64,000 bases of DNA from assembly GCA_036375995.1 (NCBI GenBank), contig DASVBE010000311.1, forward strand, positions 15,213-79,212, written 5' to 3'. Positions 42,350 to 51,612 of the stretch are shown one piece after another. This DNA comes from DASVBE01 sp036375995. GTDB lineage: Bacteria; Actinomycetota; Actinomycetes; Streptosporangiales; Streptosporangiaceae. Position numbers and translations under genes: made by a program. Below the pieces are notes generated by a model. That model saw only the letters and a list, made by a program, of their open reading frames with translations, was not told the origin of the DNA and did not search any database. Every line of letters starts with the position of its first letter. Within the stretch, counting starts at the first letter, position 1.

Positions 42350-43426
42350 CTAGTGCCGCCGCGGATAGGCGGCGGCCGCCGCGAGCAGCGCCTCGTTGGC
42401 TTCGTGGTCGCCGATCGAGATGCGCGCGCCGTCCCCGGCGAACGGCCGGACCGCGATGCCGGCCGCTTCGCAGCCCGCGGCGAAGTCCAGGGTGTCCTCG
42501 CCGAGCGGCAGCCAGACGAAGTTGGCCTCGGTCGGCGGCACGGTCCAGCCCTGGGCGAGCAGCTCGCCGCGGACCCGGCCGCGCTCCTTGACCACCTCGC
42601 CCACCCGGTCGAGCAGCTCGGACTCGGCCTCGAGCGAGGCGATCGCGGCGGCCTGGGCCAGCGCGTTCACGCTGAACGCGAGCATGGTCTTGCGGACCGC
42701 GCCGGCCACCGGCCCGGCCGCGATCAGGAACCCGACCCGCAGCCCGGCCAGCCCGTAGGCCTTGGAGAACGTGCGCAGCACGGCGACGTTGGGGCGGCCG
42801 GCCGCCAGCTCGATGCCGTCGGGGACGTCCGGGTCGCGGATGTACTCGTGGTAGGCCTCGTCCAGCACGACCAGGCAGGACTCAGGGACCCGGTCAAGGA
42901 ACCTGGTCAGCTCGGCCTCGCGCACCACGGTGCCGGTGGGGTTGTTGGGGTTGCAGACGAAGATCAGCCGGGTCCGGCCGGTGACCGCGTCCGCCATCGC
43001 GTCCAGGTCGTGCGTCGCGCCGGCCAGCGGAACCTGCACCGAGGCGGCGCCGGACAGGCCGGTCAGGATCGGGTAGGCCTCGAACGACCGCCACGCGTAC
43101 ATGACCTCGGTGCCCGGCTCGGCCGCCGCCATGAGCAGCTGCTGCGCCACCCCGACCGAGCCGCAGCCCACCGCGACCTGCTCCGGCTGGACGCCGAACC
43201 GGTTGGCGATCGCGTCGGTCAGCGCCACCGCGCCGTTGTCCGGGTAGCGGTTGATCCCGGCGGCCGCGTCGGCGATCACCTTGATCACCGAGGGCAGCGG
43301 CCCGAACGGCGTCTCGTTGGACGACAGCTTGAACGTCTGGCCGTCCGGGCTGACCGGGACCTTGCCCGGCACGTAGGCGCGGAAGCCGTCAAGAATGGCC
43401 CGCAGCTGCGGAGATTGCGTCGACAC
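42350..43426 (-). CDS. pat: Aromatic amino acid aminotransferase (Pat / HisC2 type)
   Basis: A PLP-dependent class I/II transaminase of 358 residues. KLSSNETPFGPLPSV near the start, NRYPDNGAVAL, VFVCNPNNPTGTVV-like LIFVCNPNNPTGTVV, LDEAYHEYIRD and the PLP-lysine motif RTFSKAYGLAGLRVGFLIA match the phenylalanine/aromatic group represented by M. tuberculosis Rv3772. True HisC lies in his operons, and no his gene is nearby. The start is GTG 43426. It probably makes Phe/Tyr from the keto acids, with some histidinol-phosphate activity possible. Confidence 0.87.
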   Translation of the reverse strand: MSTQSPQLRAILDGFRAYVPGKVPVSPDGQTFKLSSNETPFGPLPSVIKVIADAAAGINRYPDNGAVALTDAIANRFGVQPEQVAVGCGSVGVAQQLLMAAAEPGTEVMYAWRSFEAYPILTGLSGAASVQVPLAGATHDLDAMADAVTGRTRLIFVCNPNNPTGTVVREAELTRFLDRVPESCLVVLDEAYHEYIRDPDVPDGIELAAGRPNVAVLRTFSKAYGLAGLRVGFLIAAGPVAGAVRKTMLAFSVNALAQAAAIASLEAESELLDRVGEVVKERGRVRGELLAQGWTVPPTEANFVWLPLGEDTLDFAAGCEAAGIAVRPFAGDGARISIGDHEANEALLAAAAAYPRRH

Positions 43427-43537
43427 CGTTGTCCTCCCGGGCCTGCCCGGCAGTCCTGCCAGCCGGAACGCTTCCGGCTACGCTGGCCCCTGCCGGCGGC
43501 TCTGTTCAGTAAGCTACCGCGCGGTTAAGGTGATCAA

Positions 43538-43939
43538 GTGAACAGGCTGGGTGAGCTGGAGCGCGCCATCATGGACATCCTGTGGGAAGCGGCTGAACCG
43601 CTGACGGTGCGCCAGGTCAGCGGTGGGCTGACCGAGCGTGACCTGGCCCACACCACGGTCATGACGGTCCTTGACCGCCTCGCGAAGAAGGGCTTTGCCC
43701 GGCGCGAGCGGGACGGCCGGGCGTGGCGCTACCGCGCGGCCGGGACCCGGGAGGCGTACGTCACCGAGCTGATGCTGAACGCCCTCGACCAGACCGGCGA
43801 CCGGCCGGCCGCGCTGGCCCGGTTCGTGCGCAGCGTGTCCGGCGCGGAGGCGCGGGCCTTGCGCCGTGCCCTCGAGGCGCTCGAGGCCCAGAACGGTTCC
43901 GCGGCGGGGGCGGACCAGCGGTGTCCCCCGCCCTCCTGA
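43538..43939 (+). CDS. BlaI/MecI/CopY family transcriptional repressor
   Basis: A 133-residue winged-helix protein with LGELERAIMDILWEAAEPLTV and VSGGLTERDLAHTTVMTVLD-type recognition helix, then the FVRSVSGAEARALRRALEAL dimerisation tail. It starts at GTG 43538 behind AAGGTGAT. It overlaps the following M56 peptidase gene by 19 bp, the arrangement seen for penicillinase-type repressor/sensor pairs. It likely represses its own operon until cut or released by the membrane peptidase. Confidence 0.92.
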   Translation: MNRLGELERAIMDILWEAAEPLTVRQVSGGLTERDLAHTTVMTVLDRLAKKGFARRERDGRAWRYRAAGTREAYVTELMLNALDQTGDRPAALARFVRSVSGAEARALRRALEALEAQNGSAAGADQRCPPPS

Positions 43940-44892
43940 TCGTTGCCGCGGTCGCTGCCGGGAGCGTCCCGGCTGCCTCGGTGCTGGCCCGTGCCCGCTG
44001 GCCAGCCCGGTCCCCGGCCGCGGCAATCGTGCTCTGGCAGGCCCTGGGCCTGGGCTGGGGGCTGGCCGCGGTCGGCACGGCGGCCGGGCTCGGCGCGCGC
44101 AGCGACCACGCCGGGGTAGCGCTGTCCGCGCTGGCCTTCGCCCGGCAGACGTTCGAGGGCCACGGGCCCGGTGGCCTGGCCGGCGCCACGCGCCTCGGCT
44201 TCGTGGCCGCCTCGCTGGTGCTGTTCGTGCTGCTGGTCTGGGTGCTGGTGGCGTCGTCGGCGGCGGTGCTGCGGGCCCGGCGGCGGCAGCGGGAACTGCT
44301 CAGCCTGCTCGGCCACGGCGACCCGAAGGTGCCCGGGGCCCTGGTCGTCGACCACCCGGCGGCGGCCGCGTACTGCGTGCCCGGGCTGCGGTCGCGGATC
44401 GTGGTCAGCGCCGGCACGCTGGAACTGCTGGACCAGGCCGAGCTGGCCGCGGTCCTCGCGCACGAGCGGGCGCACCTGCGGGAGCGGCACGACCTGGTGC
44501 TGCTGCCGTTCACCGCGCTGCTGCGGGCGTTCCGCTGGTCGCCGGCCGCGCGCGATGCGGCCGGGTCGGTGGCGCTGCTGCTGGAGATGCTGGCCGACGA
44601 TCACGCGGTGGGTTACGTGGCCGCGGCGGCCGCCGCCGCCGGGGGGCGGGGGCGCGGGCGGCAGCGGCCGGCCCGTCCGCTGGCCATGGCACTGCTCCGG
44701 GTGGGCGCGGCCGGGCCGGGGACGGTGCCGTGCGGCGCGCTGGCCGTGGCCGACGGGGGTGACGTGGCGGTGCGGGTGGCGCGGCTGCTCGCCCCGCCGC
44801 CCGGGCTGCGGGCGGCGGCGCTGGCGCTGGTCGGCTGCACGGCCGCGGCGCTGGTGGCCGTGCCGGCCGCGTTCCTGCTGCTGTCCTTCTGA
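43921..44892 (+). CDS. M56 family membrane metallopeptidase (BlaR1-like protease module)
   Basis: The 323-residue membrane protein has hydrophobic segments near residues 3-22, 35-58, 93-115 and 300-322, and the zinc motif HERAH (181-185) in AELAAVLAHERAHLRERHD. There is no penicillin-binding sensor domain, so unlike BlaR1 the signal is unknown. GTG 43921 begins inside the repressor gene. No beta-lactamase or efflux gene is adjacent, as in many actinobacterial BlaI-M56 pairs. Confidence 0.88.
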   Translation: MSPALLIVAAVAAGSVPAASVLARARWPARSPAAAIVLWQALGLGWGLAAVGTAAGLGARSDHAGVALSALAFARQTFEGHGPGGLAGATRLGFVAASLVLFVLLVWVLVASSAAVLRARRRQRELLSLLGHGDPKVPGALVVDHPAAAAYCVPGLRSRIVVSAGTLELLDQAELAAVLAHERAHLRERHDLVLLPFTALLRAFRWSPAARDAAGSVALLLEMLADDHAVGYVAAAAAAAGGRGRGRQRPARPLAMALLRVGAAGPGTVPCGALAVADGGDVAVRVARLLAPPPGLRAAALALVGCTAAALVAVPAAFLLLSF

Positions 44893-44899
44893 GGCGCCG

Positions 44900-44944
44900 C
44901 TTGCTGCGGTGCGGCTTCCTGCGGCGCTATTTCCTGCGGTGCTG
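44900..44944. repeat. Three 15-bp tandem repeats between convergent genes
   Basis: Three imperfect 15-bp units (CTTGCTGCGGTGCGG, CTTCCTGCGGCGCTA, TTTCCTGCGGTGCTG) fill most of the 61-bp gap between the M56 gene and the convergent regulator. No hairpin is obvious. Confidence 0.75.
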
Positions 44945-44953
44945 CCCGGCGGG

Positions 44954-46507
44954 TTAGCCGTCGTCGGCCGCGCGGTTGCGGTCGAGCCGCTCGACCACCA
45001 GGCGGTAGGACTGCCGGGGGCGGCCCGGCTGCGGGGCCCGGTTCGGCGGCAGCGGCCAGGCCAGGCCCTCCTCGGCCAGCGCGCGGAGCAGCCGCCGGGC
45101 GGTGCGCGGGGTCACCTCCAGCACCCGGCTGGCGGTCTCCGCGTCCACCGCGAGCACGCTGTCGCCCGGGGGGAGCAGCTCGGCCAGCCGGCTCAGGGTG
45201 GCCAGCGCACGCGGCGCGCCCTCGGCGTCCGCCCTGGCCGCGCTGGCCCGGATGGGAGCGCTCACATCGGCGGCCGCGCCGCGGCCGGGCGTGGTCTGCT
45301 CAGCCAGCCCGGGCTCCGCGAGAGCGGCCGCCTCGGACGCCGCCGCCGCTGGGCCCGCCGCCGGAGCAGCGGCCGGGTGGGGGCTGTTGCCGCCGGCCCG
45401 GGCGGCGGGGACCGCCGGGGCGGTGCGGGCGGGCCAGGCCTGGACCGGGCCTGAGGCCGGGGCCGGGGCCGGGCCGGCGGCCGGGCGGCGGGCGGCCCGC
45501 GGGGTGGTCAGCCGGGCGATCCTGGCCCGCGCCTGGGTCTCGGCGGCCTGCGCGGTGGCGCCGGTGCCGACCCCGACCTCGAGGCCGAGGCCCAGCTCGG
45601 CGCGGGCCCGGTCGACGAACGGCAGCCGCCGGAAGCCGTCGGTGACCGCGGACAGCGAGCCGCCGGTGGCGGTGACCAGGAAGCCGTGGTCGCCCAGCGG
45701 GGTCACGCTGGCCTGCATCCGCAGCGCCTCCTGGACCAGCAGCCGGTGCACGGCCAGCCGCAGCTCCTCGCGGGACAGCCGGCTGACGCTGCGCCGTCCC
45801 TGGCCCTCGCGCAGCCCCGGCACCTCGACCACCACCACGGTGAGCTGGGCCGCCTCCAGGCGGCGGTTGGCGCCGAGCAGCGCCGCGGTGCGCAGCGCGG
45901 ACCTGATCGCCGGGCCGGTGGGCGAGACCGGGTAGACCGGGACCCGGGCCGCGGACAGCCGCGCGGCGACCGACCGCAGGCAGGTGAACGCCACCGAGGT
46001 GCGGCCGGCCCGCCACAGCCGCTCGTGGAACGCGGCCAGCGCGGCCGGCGTGCCCGGCTCGTCCTGCACGTGAACGTGGCTGGCGGGCATGCCGATCTCG
46101 GCCATCGCCTCGTCCACCGCGCTCCGGCTGAGCACGTCCACGCTGGCCCGGGTCAGGTCGTGACGGCTGGTCAGGCAGGCCCGCAGCAGCGCGGCGTACA
46201 GCGCGCTGCCGCCCAGCGAGATGTAGGTGGCCGGGCTGGACAGCACGCCCGCCTTGCGGGCGTAGCCGTAGGGGACCTTGCTGGCGAACAGGCACACGTC
46301 GATGCCCGGGCCGAGCCGGGTGACCCGGTCGGCGGCTTCCTGCTCGTCCCGGTAGGCAGCGGCGATGAGCCGCCGGGCCGGGACGGCCTGCTCGGCGGGG
46401 CCGGCCGGGCCCGCTAACGGACCGGACAGCATGATCTTCTCGACCAGGTCGTGCGTTCCGACGATGCCGATCGTCAGTTCCGCAGCCGGCTGGGACGGCG
46501 CGTTCAT
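44954..46507 (-). CDS. Putative transcriptional regulator with degenerate GGDEF-like domain and C-terminal wHTH
   Basis: The 517-residue protein has three parts. An N-terminal region (1-~200) with LTIGIVGTHDLVEKIML and ISLGGSALYAALLRACL resembles a periplasmic-binding or PrpR-like sensor, but is cytoplasmic. A middle region (about 205-350) has a GGDEF-like fold signature with GDHGFLVTATGGS in place of GGDEF and a C-terminal AETQARARIARL, so it is probably not a cyclase. An Ala/Pro-rich linker leads to a winged-helix domain (TASRVLEVTPRTARRLLRAL). I know of similar unnamed regulators in Firmicutes and actinobacteria but no function. ATG 46507 is used; the ribosome site is rather far upstream. 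A palindrome cluster sits in its leader. Confidence 0.65.
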   Translation of the reverse strand: MNAPSQPAAELTIGIVGTHDLVEKIMLSGPLAGPAGPAEQAVPARRLIAAAYRDEQEAADRVTRLGPGIDVCLFASKVPYGYARKAGVLSSPATYISLGGSALYAALLRACLTSRHDLTRASVDVLSRSAVDEAMAEIGMPASHVHVQDEPGTPAALAAFHERLWRAGRTSVAFTCLRSVAARLSAARVPVYPVSPTGPAIRSALRTAALLGANRRLEAAQLTVVVVEVPGLREGQGRRSVSRLSREELRLAVHRLLVQEALRMQASVTPLGDHGFLVTATGGSLSAVTDGFRRLPFVDRARAELGLGLEVGVGTGATAQAAETQARARIARLTTPRAARRPAAGPAPAPASGPVQAWPARTAPAVPAARAGGNSPHPAAAPAAGPAAAASEAAALAEPGLAEQTTPGRGAAADVSAPIRASAARADAEGAPRALATLSRLAELLPPGDSVLAVDAETASRVLEVTPRTARRLLRALAEEGLAWPLPPNRAPQPGRPRQSYRLVVERLDRNRAADDG

Positions 46508-46625
46508 CGTGGGCCGGGCCCTCCGCCCCCCGGCCGGTGGCCGATGCTGCCCGCTGAGGTGACGCCTGCGGTCCTCGCCATGTCCCGTCCCATCCTTGGC
46601 AGCCGGCGCGCGGGATTTGCCCGAT

Positions 46626-46714
46626 GCTACATTTCGTAGCTCCCACATTCCGTAGCGCGCTGCACGGAGTTGCGGAAAGGGCAAATCGTCGGCCAGGCCA
46701 TTACGGTTCCGCAA
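46626..46714 (-). promoter_or_regulatory. Operator-like palindromes upstream of the unfamiliar regulator
   Basis: GCTAC-ATTTC-GTAGC (46626-46640) is a perfect 5+5 dyad. ACATTTCGTAGC is repeated as ACATTCCGTAGC at 46645-46656, start-to-start 16 bp. Further upstream, TTGCGGAA (46670-46677) and TTCCGCAA (46707-46714) form a second inverted repeat. The stretch is less GC-rich than its surroundings, lies in the 266-bp gap between the regulator and murA, and is a good candidate for autoregulation. Confidence 0.55.
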
Positions 46715-46773
46715 TCATGAGGAAAACGGTGAAAGCGGCACCAACGGCAGAATAACATCTGCCGCCCGTATCC

Positions 46774-48054
46774 TCAGCTGACGGTTTCCTGCGTGATGTC
46801 CGCCCCCAGCGCGGTCAGCCGGGCCGCCACCGAGGCGTGGCCGCGGTCGATCAGGTAGCCGGGCGACACCACGGTCTCGCCCTCGGCAGCCAGGCCGGCC
46901 AGCACCAGGGCAATACCGGTGCGCAGGTCATGCGCGATGACCTCGGCGCCCTTCAGCGCCGACGGGCCGTGCACCAGCACCACGTTGTTATCTACCTCGA
47001 CTTTGGCGCCGAGCTTATTGAGCTCGCCGACCAGCGTGTAGCGGCCGTCGAAAATGGTTTCCCTGATGTAGCTGATGCCGTCGGCCAGGCAGCTCAGCGC
47101 CATGATGGGCGACTGCAGGTCGGTGGCGAAGCCCGGGTACGGGCTGGTGATCACGTTGATCGGCCGCAGCTGGCGGTCCCGCCGGACACCGAGGATCGCG
47201 CCGTGCGCGGCGAACTCCACGCCCATCTGCTCCAGCTTCCAGCGGACCACGCCCAGGTTCTCCAGGGACGCGCCGACCAGGCTCAGCTCCCCGCCGGTGA
47301 TCGCCGCGGCCATCGCGAACACGCTGGCGTCGATCCGGTCCGGCATCACGGTGTGCTCCACCGCGGCCAGCTCGCGCACGCCGTTGACGGTGATGAAGCC
47401 GGTACCGCCGCCGGAGATGTCCGCGCCCATCTTGGTCAGGAACGCGATCACGTCCTGGACCTCGGGCTCCAGCGCGGTGTTGTCGATCACCGTGGTACCG
47501 GGCGCCAGCGACGCGGCCATGATCAGGTTCTCGGTGCCGGTGTGCGACGGGGTGTCCAGGTACAGGTGCGCGCCCTGCAGCCGGTCCGCCTTGATGCGGA
47601 TCGTGGTCTCGTGCTCCTCGACGATCGCGCCGAGCCGGGCGAAGCCCCGGTAGTGGAAGTCCAGGCTGCGGCTGCCCAGGTTGCAGCCGCCGATGCCCTC
47701 GATGGTGGCCTCGCCCATCCGGTGCAGCAGGGCCGGGACGAATAGCACCGAGGCGCGGAACCGGCGGGCGATCTCGGCCGGCAGCACCGAGCTGGTCAGC
47801 TCCGACGCGTCGACCACCAGCGTCTGCTCGGCCTCGTGGAACTTGACCACCGCACCCAGCGCCTGGGCGAGCTCCACCGCCCGGCGCACGTCCTCGATCG
47901 GCGGGACGTTCCTCAGCACCGTGCGGCCCCTGGCGGCCAGCAGCGAGGCGGCGATCATCTTCAGGGCCGCGTTCTTGGCACCCTGCACGAAGACCGTGCC
48001 CTGCAGCGTGTTCCCGCCGCGTACGCGGTAACGGGTCTCAGGACCGGTGGTCAT
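46774..48054 (-). CDS. murA: UDP-N-acetylglucosamine 1-carboxyvinyltransferase (MurA)
   Basis: MurA adds enolpyruvate to UDP-GlcNAc, the first committed step of peptidoglycan synthesis. The 426-residue EPSP-synthase-like protein keeps the catalytic set: Lys27/Asn28 in QGAKNAALKM, Cys124 in IGGCNLGSRSLDFH (the fosfomycin target), the Asp of FATDLQSPIMAL, and the C-terminal DLRTGIALVLAGLAAEG and LIDRGH. The loop after Cys and the YPGF segment differ from the commonest actinobacterial form, so it may be a second, divergent MurA. ATG 48054 is used. It is 159 bp downstream of purC on the same strand. Confidence 0.9.
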   Translation of the reverse strand: MTTGPETRYRVRGGNTLQGTVFVQGAKNAALKMIAASLLAARGRTVLRNVPPIEDVRRAVELAQALGAVVKFHEAEQTLVVDASELTSSVLPAEIARRFRASVLFVPALLHRMGEATIEGIGGCNLGSRSLDFHYRGFARLGAIVEEHETTIRIKADRLQGAHLYLDTPSHTGTENLIMAASLAPGTTVIDNTALEPEVQDVIAFLTKMGADISGGGTGFITVNGVRELAAVEHTVMPDRIDASVFAMAAAITGGELSLVGASLENLGVVRWKLEQMGVEFAAHGAILGVRRDRQLRPINVITSPYPGFATDLQSPIMALSCLADGISYIRETIFDGRYTLVGELNKLGAKVEVDNNVVLVHGPSALKGAEVIAHDLRTGIALVLAGLAAEGETVVSPGYLIDRGHASVAARLTALGADITQETVS

Positions 48055-48213
48055 GGGATGGAAGCTCCTGTCGTTGGGGGCCCGGCGCCGCGTGGCGGCC
48101 CGGTCGGGGGCAGCCCGGCCAGTGCCTGGCCGGCGGCCCAGTGCGGTGCATTGCCCGATGCGTACCGGGTCCAGTATTCCACCGCCCCTTCCTTCCCCGG
48201 ACCATTGACGCAA

Positions 48214-49055
<842 letters not shown>

Positions 49056-49059
<4 letters not shown>

Positions 49060-50405
49060 CCCGGGCCCGGGGCCGGGGCCGGGGCGGCGCGGAGGCTGGC
49101 CGCCAGCGCCTCGACGCGGGCGAACACGCCGCCGAGCCGCTCGGTGTAGCGGCCGGGGCGGCAGGCCTCGTCCAGCCGGGCCTCGTCCAGCGGCTGGCCC
49201 TGGCGGGCCGCGTGCGCGCGCAGCGTGTCCCGCAGCGGCGAGCCGGTGGACCAGGTCTCCATCGCCGCGGCCTGCACCAGGGCGTACCCGTCCTCCCTGG
49301 ACATTCCCTCGCTCACCAGCACCAGCAGGATCGCCGAGGTGTAGATCAGGCCGCCGGTGGCGTCCAGGTTGGCCCGCATCCGGGCACCGTCCACGACCAG
49401 GCCGGTGATCAGCGCGGTGGTCTCGGCCAGCAGGTAGTCGGTCACGATGGCCACGTCCGGCAGCGCGACCCGCTCGGTCGAGGAGTGCGAGATGTCCCGC
49501 TCGTGCCACAGCGGGATGCCCTCCAGCCCCGGGACGAGCTGGGCCCGGGCGATCCTGGCCAGCCCGCAGATCCGCTCGGAGCGGACCGGGTTGCGCTTGT
49601 GCGGCATCGCCGAGGAGCCCTTCTGCCCCTTGCCGAACGCCTCGGCCAGCTCGGCGACCTCGGTCCGCTGCCCGTGCCGCACCTCGAGCGCGACCGCCTC
49701 GCAGACCGTGGCCAGGAGCGCGAGCGCGTTCACCCACTCGGCGATGCCGTCGCGCAGCACGACCTGGGTGGCCACGTCCGCGGGCCGCAGGCCAAGGTCG
49801 GCCATGACCGCCTGCTCGATGGCCGGGTCGATGTTGGAGTAGCTGCCCACCGGTCCCGACAGCTTGCCCACCGCGACCGCGTCCCGGGCCCGGGCCAGCC
49901 GCTGGGTGCCGCGGTGCAGCCCGAACGCGAAGTCCGCCACCCGGTGCCCCCACACGTCCGGCTCCGCGTGGATGCCGTGCGTGCGGCCCACCCGCAGCGT
50001 GTCCCGGTGGGCCAGGGCGTGCTCGGCCAGCGCCGCGGTCAGCGCGGTGGCCCTGGCCGTCAGCAGGTCGGTGGCCTCGGTCAGCTGCAGGGCCAGCGCG
50101 GTGTCCAGCAGGTCGGAGGAGGTCATCCCGTAGTGCACCCAGGCCGCCGCCTCGCGCGGGACCGTGTTGTCCGCCCAGGCGGACAGGAACGCGATCACGT
50201 CGTGCCCGGTGACCGCCTCCCGCTCGGCGACCGCCTGCGGGGTCGGCGGCGGCGCGGCCAGCACCGGGTCCACGCTGTCAGCGGGCACCGTGCCCGCCTT
50301 GGCCATGGCCTGCAGCACCAGCCGCTCGACCTGGCACCACAGCTCGTACTTATGGTCCTCGCTCCACACGCGGCCCATCGCGGGCAGGGTATAGCGCTCG
50401 ATCAC
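49056..50405 (-). CDS. purB: Adenylosuccinate lyase
   Basis: PurB cleaves SAICAR and adenylosuccinate, acting twice in purine synthesis. The 449-residue fumarase-superfamily enzyme has the signature SSAMPHKRNPVRSE, YGMTSSDLLDTALALQ and RVGRTHGIHAEP. GTG 50405 (VIERYTLPAMGRVW) matches the usual N-terminus and has AGGA at about 8 nt; the frame extends upstream but that part is not conserved. It lies 4 bp after the ltrA gene. Confidence 0.96.
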
Positions 50406-50409
50406 GGGT

Positions 50410-51612
50410 CTATCCTGCCGTAACGCCCGGCGGGGCCCGGCGGGCCCGTTGCTCAATGACCAGCATCACGGTCAGCACGACGGCCAGCAGGGCAAGCTGG
50501 ACCGGGAGGCCCGCGTACAGGCCGGCCGGGATCGTGGCGAGGGCGGCGGCCGCCGCGGCGGGGCGGGTCAGGCCGTCGCCCAGGCCGAGCAGCCGCCGGA
50601 ATGCGGTGTCCCCGGCCAGTACCCCGGCCGTGCCCACCGCCAGCAGAACCGCCGCCCCGGCGGGCTCGGCGGCGGGCGGGCCGGCCGCCCGGGCGATCGC
50701 CTGCTCCAGCCCGGCCGCCACCGCGACGATGCCGAGCAGCAGCGGGGTGTAGGCGTAGAAGTAGGCGTTCAGCACCACGCCGGTGCGCCGGGTGCGGTCC
50801 GCGGCGGCCAGCGCCCGCTCCGCCCGCTCGTCCTCGCCGCCGCCGAACAGCGCCCACCACAGGGCCGCGCACAGCGCCAGGCCGAGCAGGGCGACGCCGA
50901 CCAGCCGGACGCTCATCCCGGCCGCGCTGGCCAGGTGGCCGGCGCCGATGCCGACCGCGGCGACCGACTCGCCGAGCGCGACGATCACCAGCGCGGTGTG
51001 CCGTTCCACGATGTGGGCGGGGTGCAGGCCGAACAGGCCCCGCGGGGTGACCACCAGCGGCGAGCCGAGCTGCACGGCCACCGCGACCACCCACAGGACG
51101 TAGACCACGGGCCGGGGGGCGCCGTGGTGCCGCGACACCAGGCCCGCCACGATGACCAGCAGCGCCGAGGCGACGCTGAACGGGGCGATCCTGATGATGT
51201 TGCGGTTGACCTGGCGGTACAGGTACGCGTGGACGAGGACCACGACGAGGTAACCGAGACCCAGCACGGCGCCGCCCGGGCCGAAGCCCTGCGGGATGGC
51301 CAGGCCAGCGATGAGCAGGCCGCCCATGCCGGCCAGCAGCGGCAGCCGCTCGGCCGCGGTGACCGGCGGGCGGGCGTTGGTCAGCCAGGCGTAGCCCGCG
51401 TACATCCACCAGATCAGCGCGAAGATCAGCAGCACCTGGACGGCCCCGGCGGGCAAGGAGCGGACGTCGAGCAGCTCGGTCAGCTGGGTCAGCGTGAACG
51501 CGAAGACCAGGTCGAAGAACAGCTCGACAGTGGTGACCCGGAGCGGGGTCCCCGGGTCGGGCTCGTGGCGGTCCGGCCGCGCCCGCCGTGGCGGGGCACC
51601 GCCGGAGGTCAT
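50410..51612 (-). CDS. LtrA-family (low temperature requirement protein A) membrane protein inside the purine operon
   Basis: A 400-residue protein with about ten to twelve transmembrane helices. Family features are TTVELFFDLVFAFTLTQLTELL near the start, HIVERHTALVIVALGESVAAVG in the middle, and charged FGGGEDERAERAL between helices. LtrA proteins are widespread and uncharacterised; the Listeria name comes from a cold-growth mutant. The ATG overlaps the purD stop and the stop is 4 bp before purB, so it is embedded in the purine operon. A nucleobase, purine-intermediate or associated metabolite transporter is possible but unproven. Confidence 0.88.
   Translation of the reverse strand: MTSGGAPPRRARPDRHEPDPGTPLRVTTVELFFDLVFAFTLTQLTELLDVRSLPAGAVQVLLIFALIWWMYAGYAWLTNARPPVTAAERLPLLAGMGGLLIAGLAIPQGFGPGGAVLGLGYLVVVLVHAYLYRQVNRNIIRIAPFSVASALLVIVAGLVSRHHGAPRPVVYVLWVVAVAVQLGSPLVVTPRGLFGLHPAHIVERHTALVIVALGESVAAVGIGAGHLASAAGMSVRLVGVALLGLALCAALWWALFGGGEDERAERALAAADRTRRTGVVLNAYFYAYTPLLLGIVAVAAGLEQAIARAAGPPAAEPAGAAVLLAVGTAGVLAGDTAFRRLLGLGDGLTRPAAAAAALATIPAGLYAGLPVQLALLAVVLTVMLVIEQRARRAPPGVTAG

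Noticed and set aside
42350..43426. Aminotransferase considered as histidinol-phosphate aminotransferase of histidine synthesis.
   Set aside because: No other his gene is nearby and the motifs match the aromatic aminotransferase Pat (Rv3772-like) better; residual HisC activity is possible.
43723..43920. Longer N-terminus for the M56 peptidase overlapping most of the repressor gene.
   Set aside because: The upstream part lies out of frame within the conserved BlaI coding sequence; the hydrophobic N-terminus begins at GTG 43921.
46505..46714. Upstream extension of the regulator frame to 586 residues (start at 46714).
   Set aside because: The added 69 residues are read through AT-richer DNA containing the palindromes and lack conservation; ATG 46507 begins the recognisable domain.
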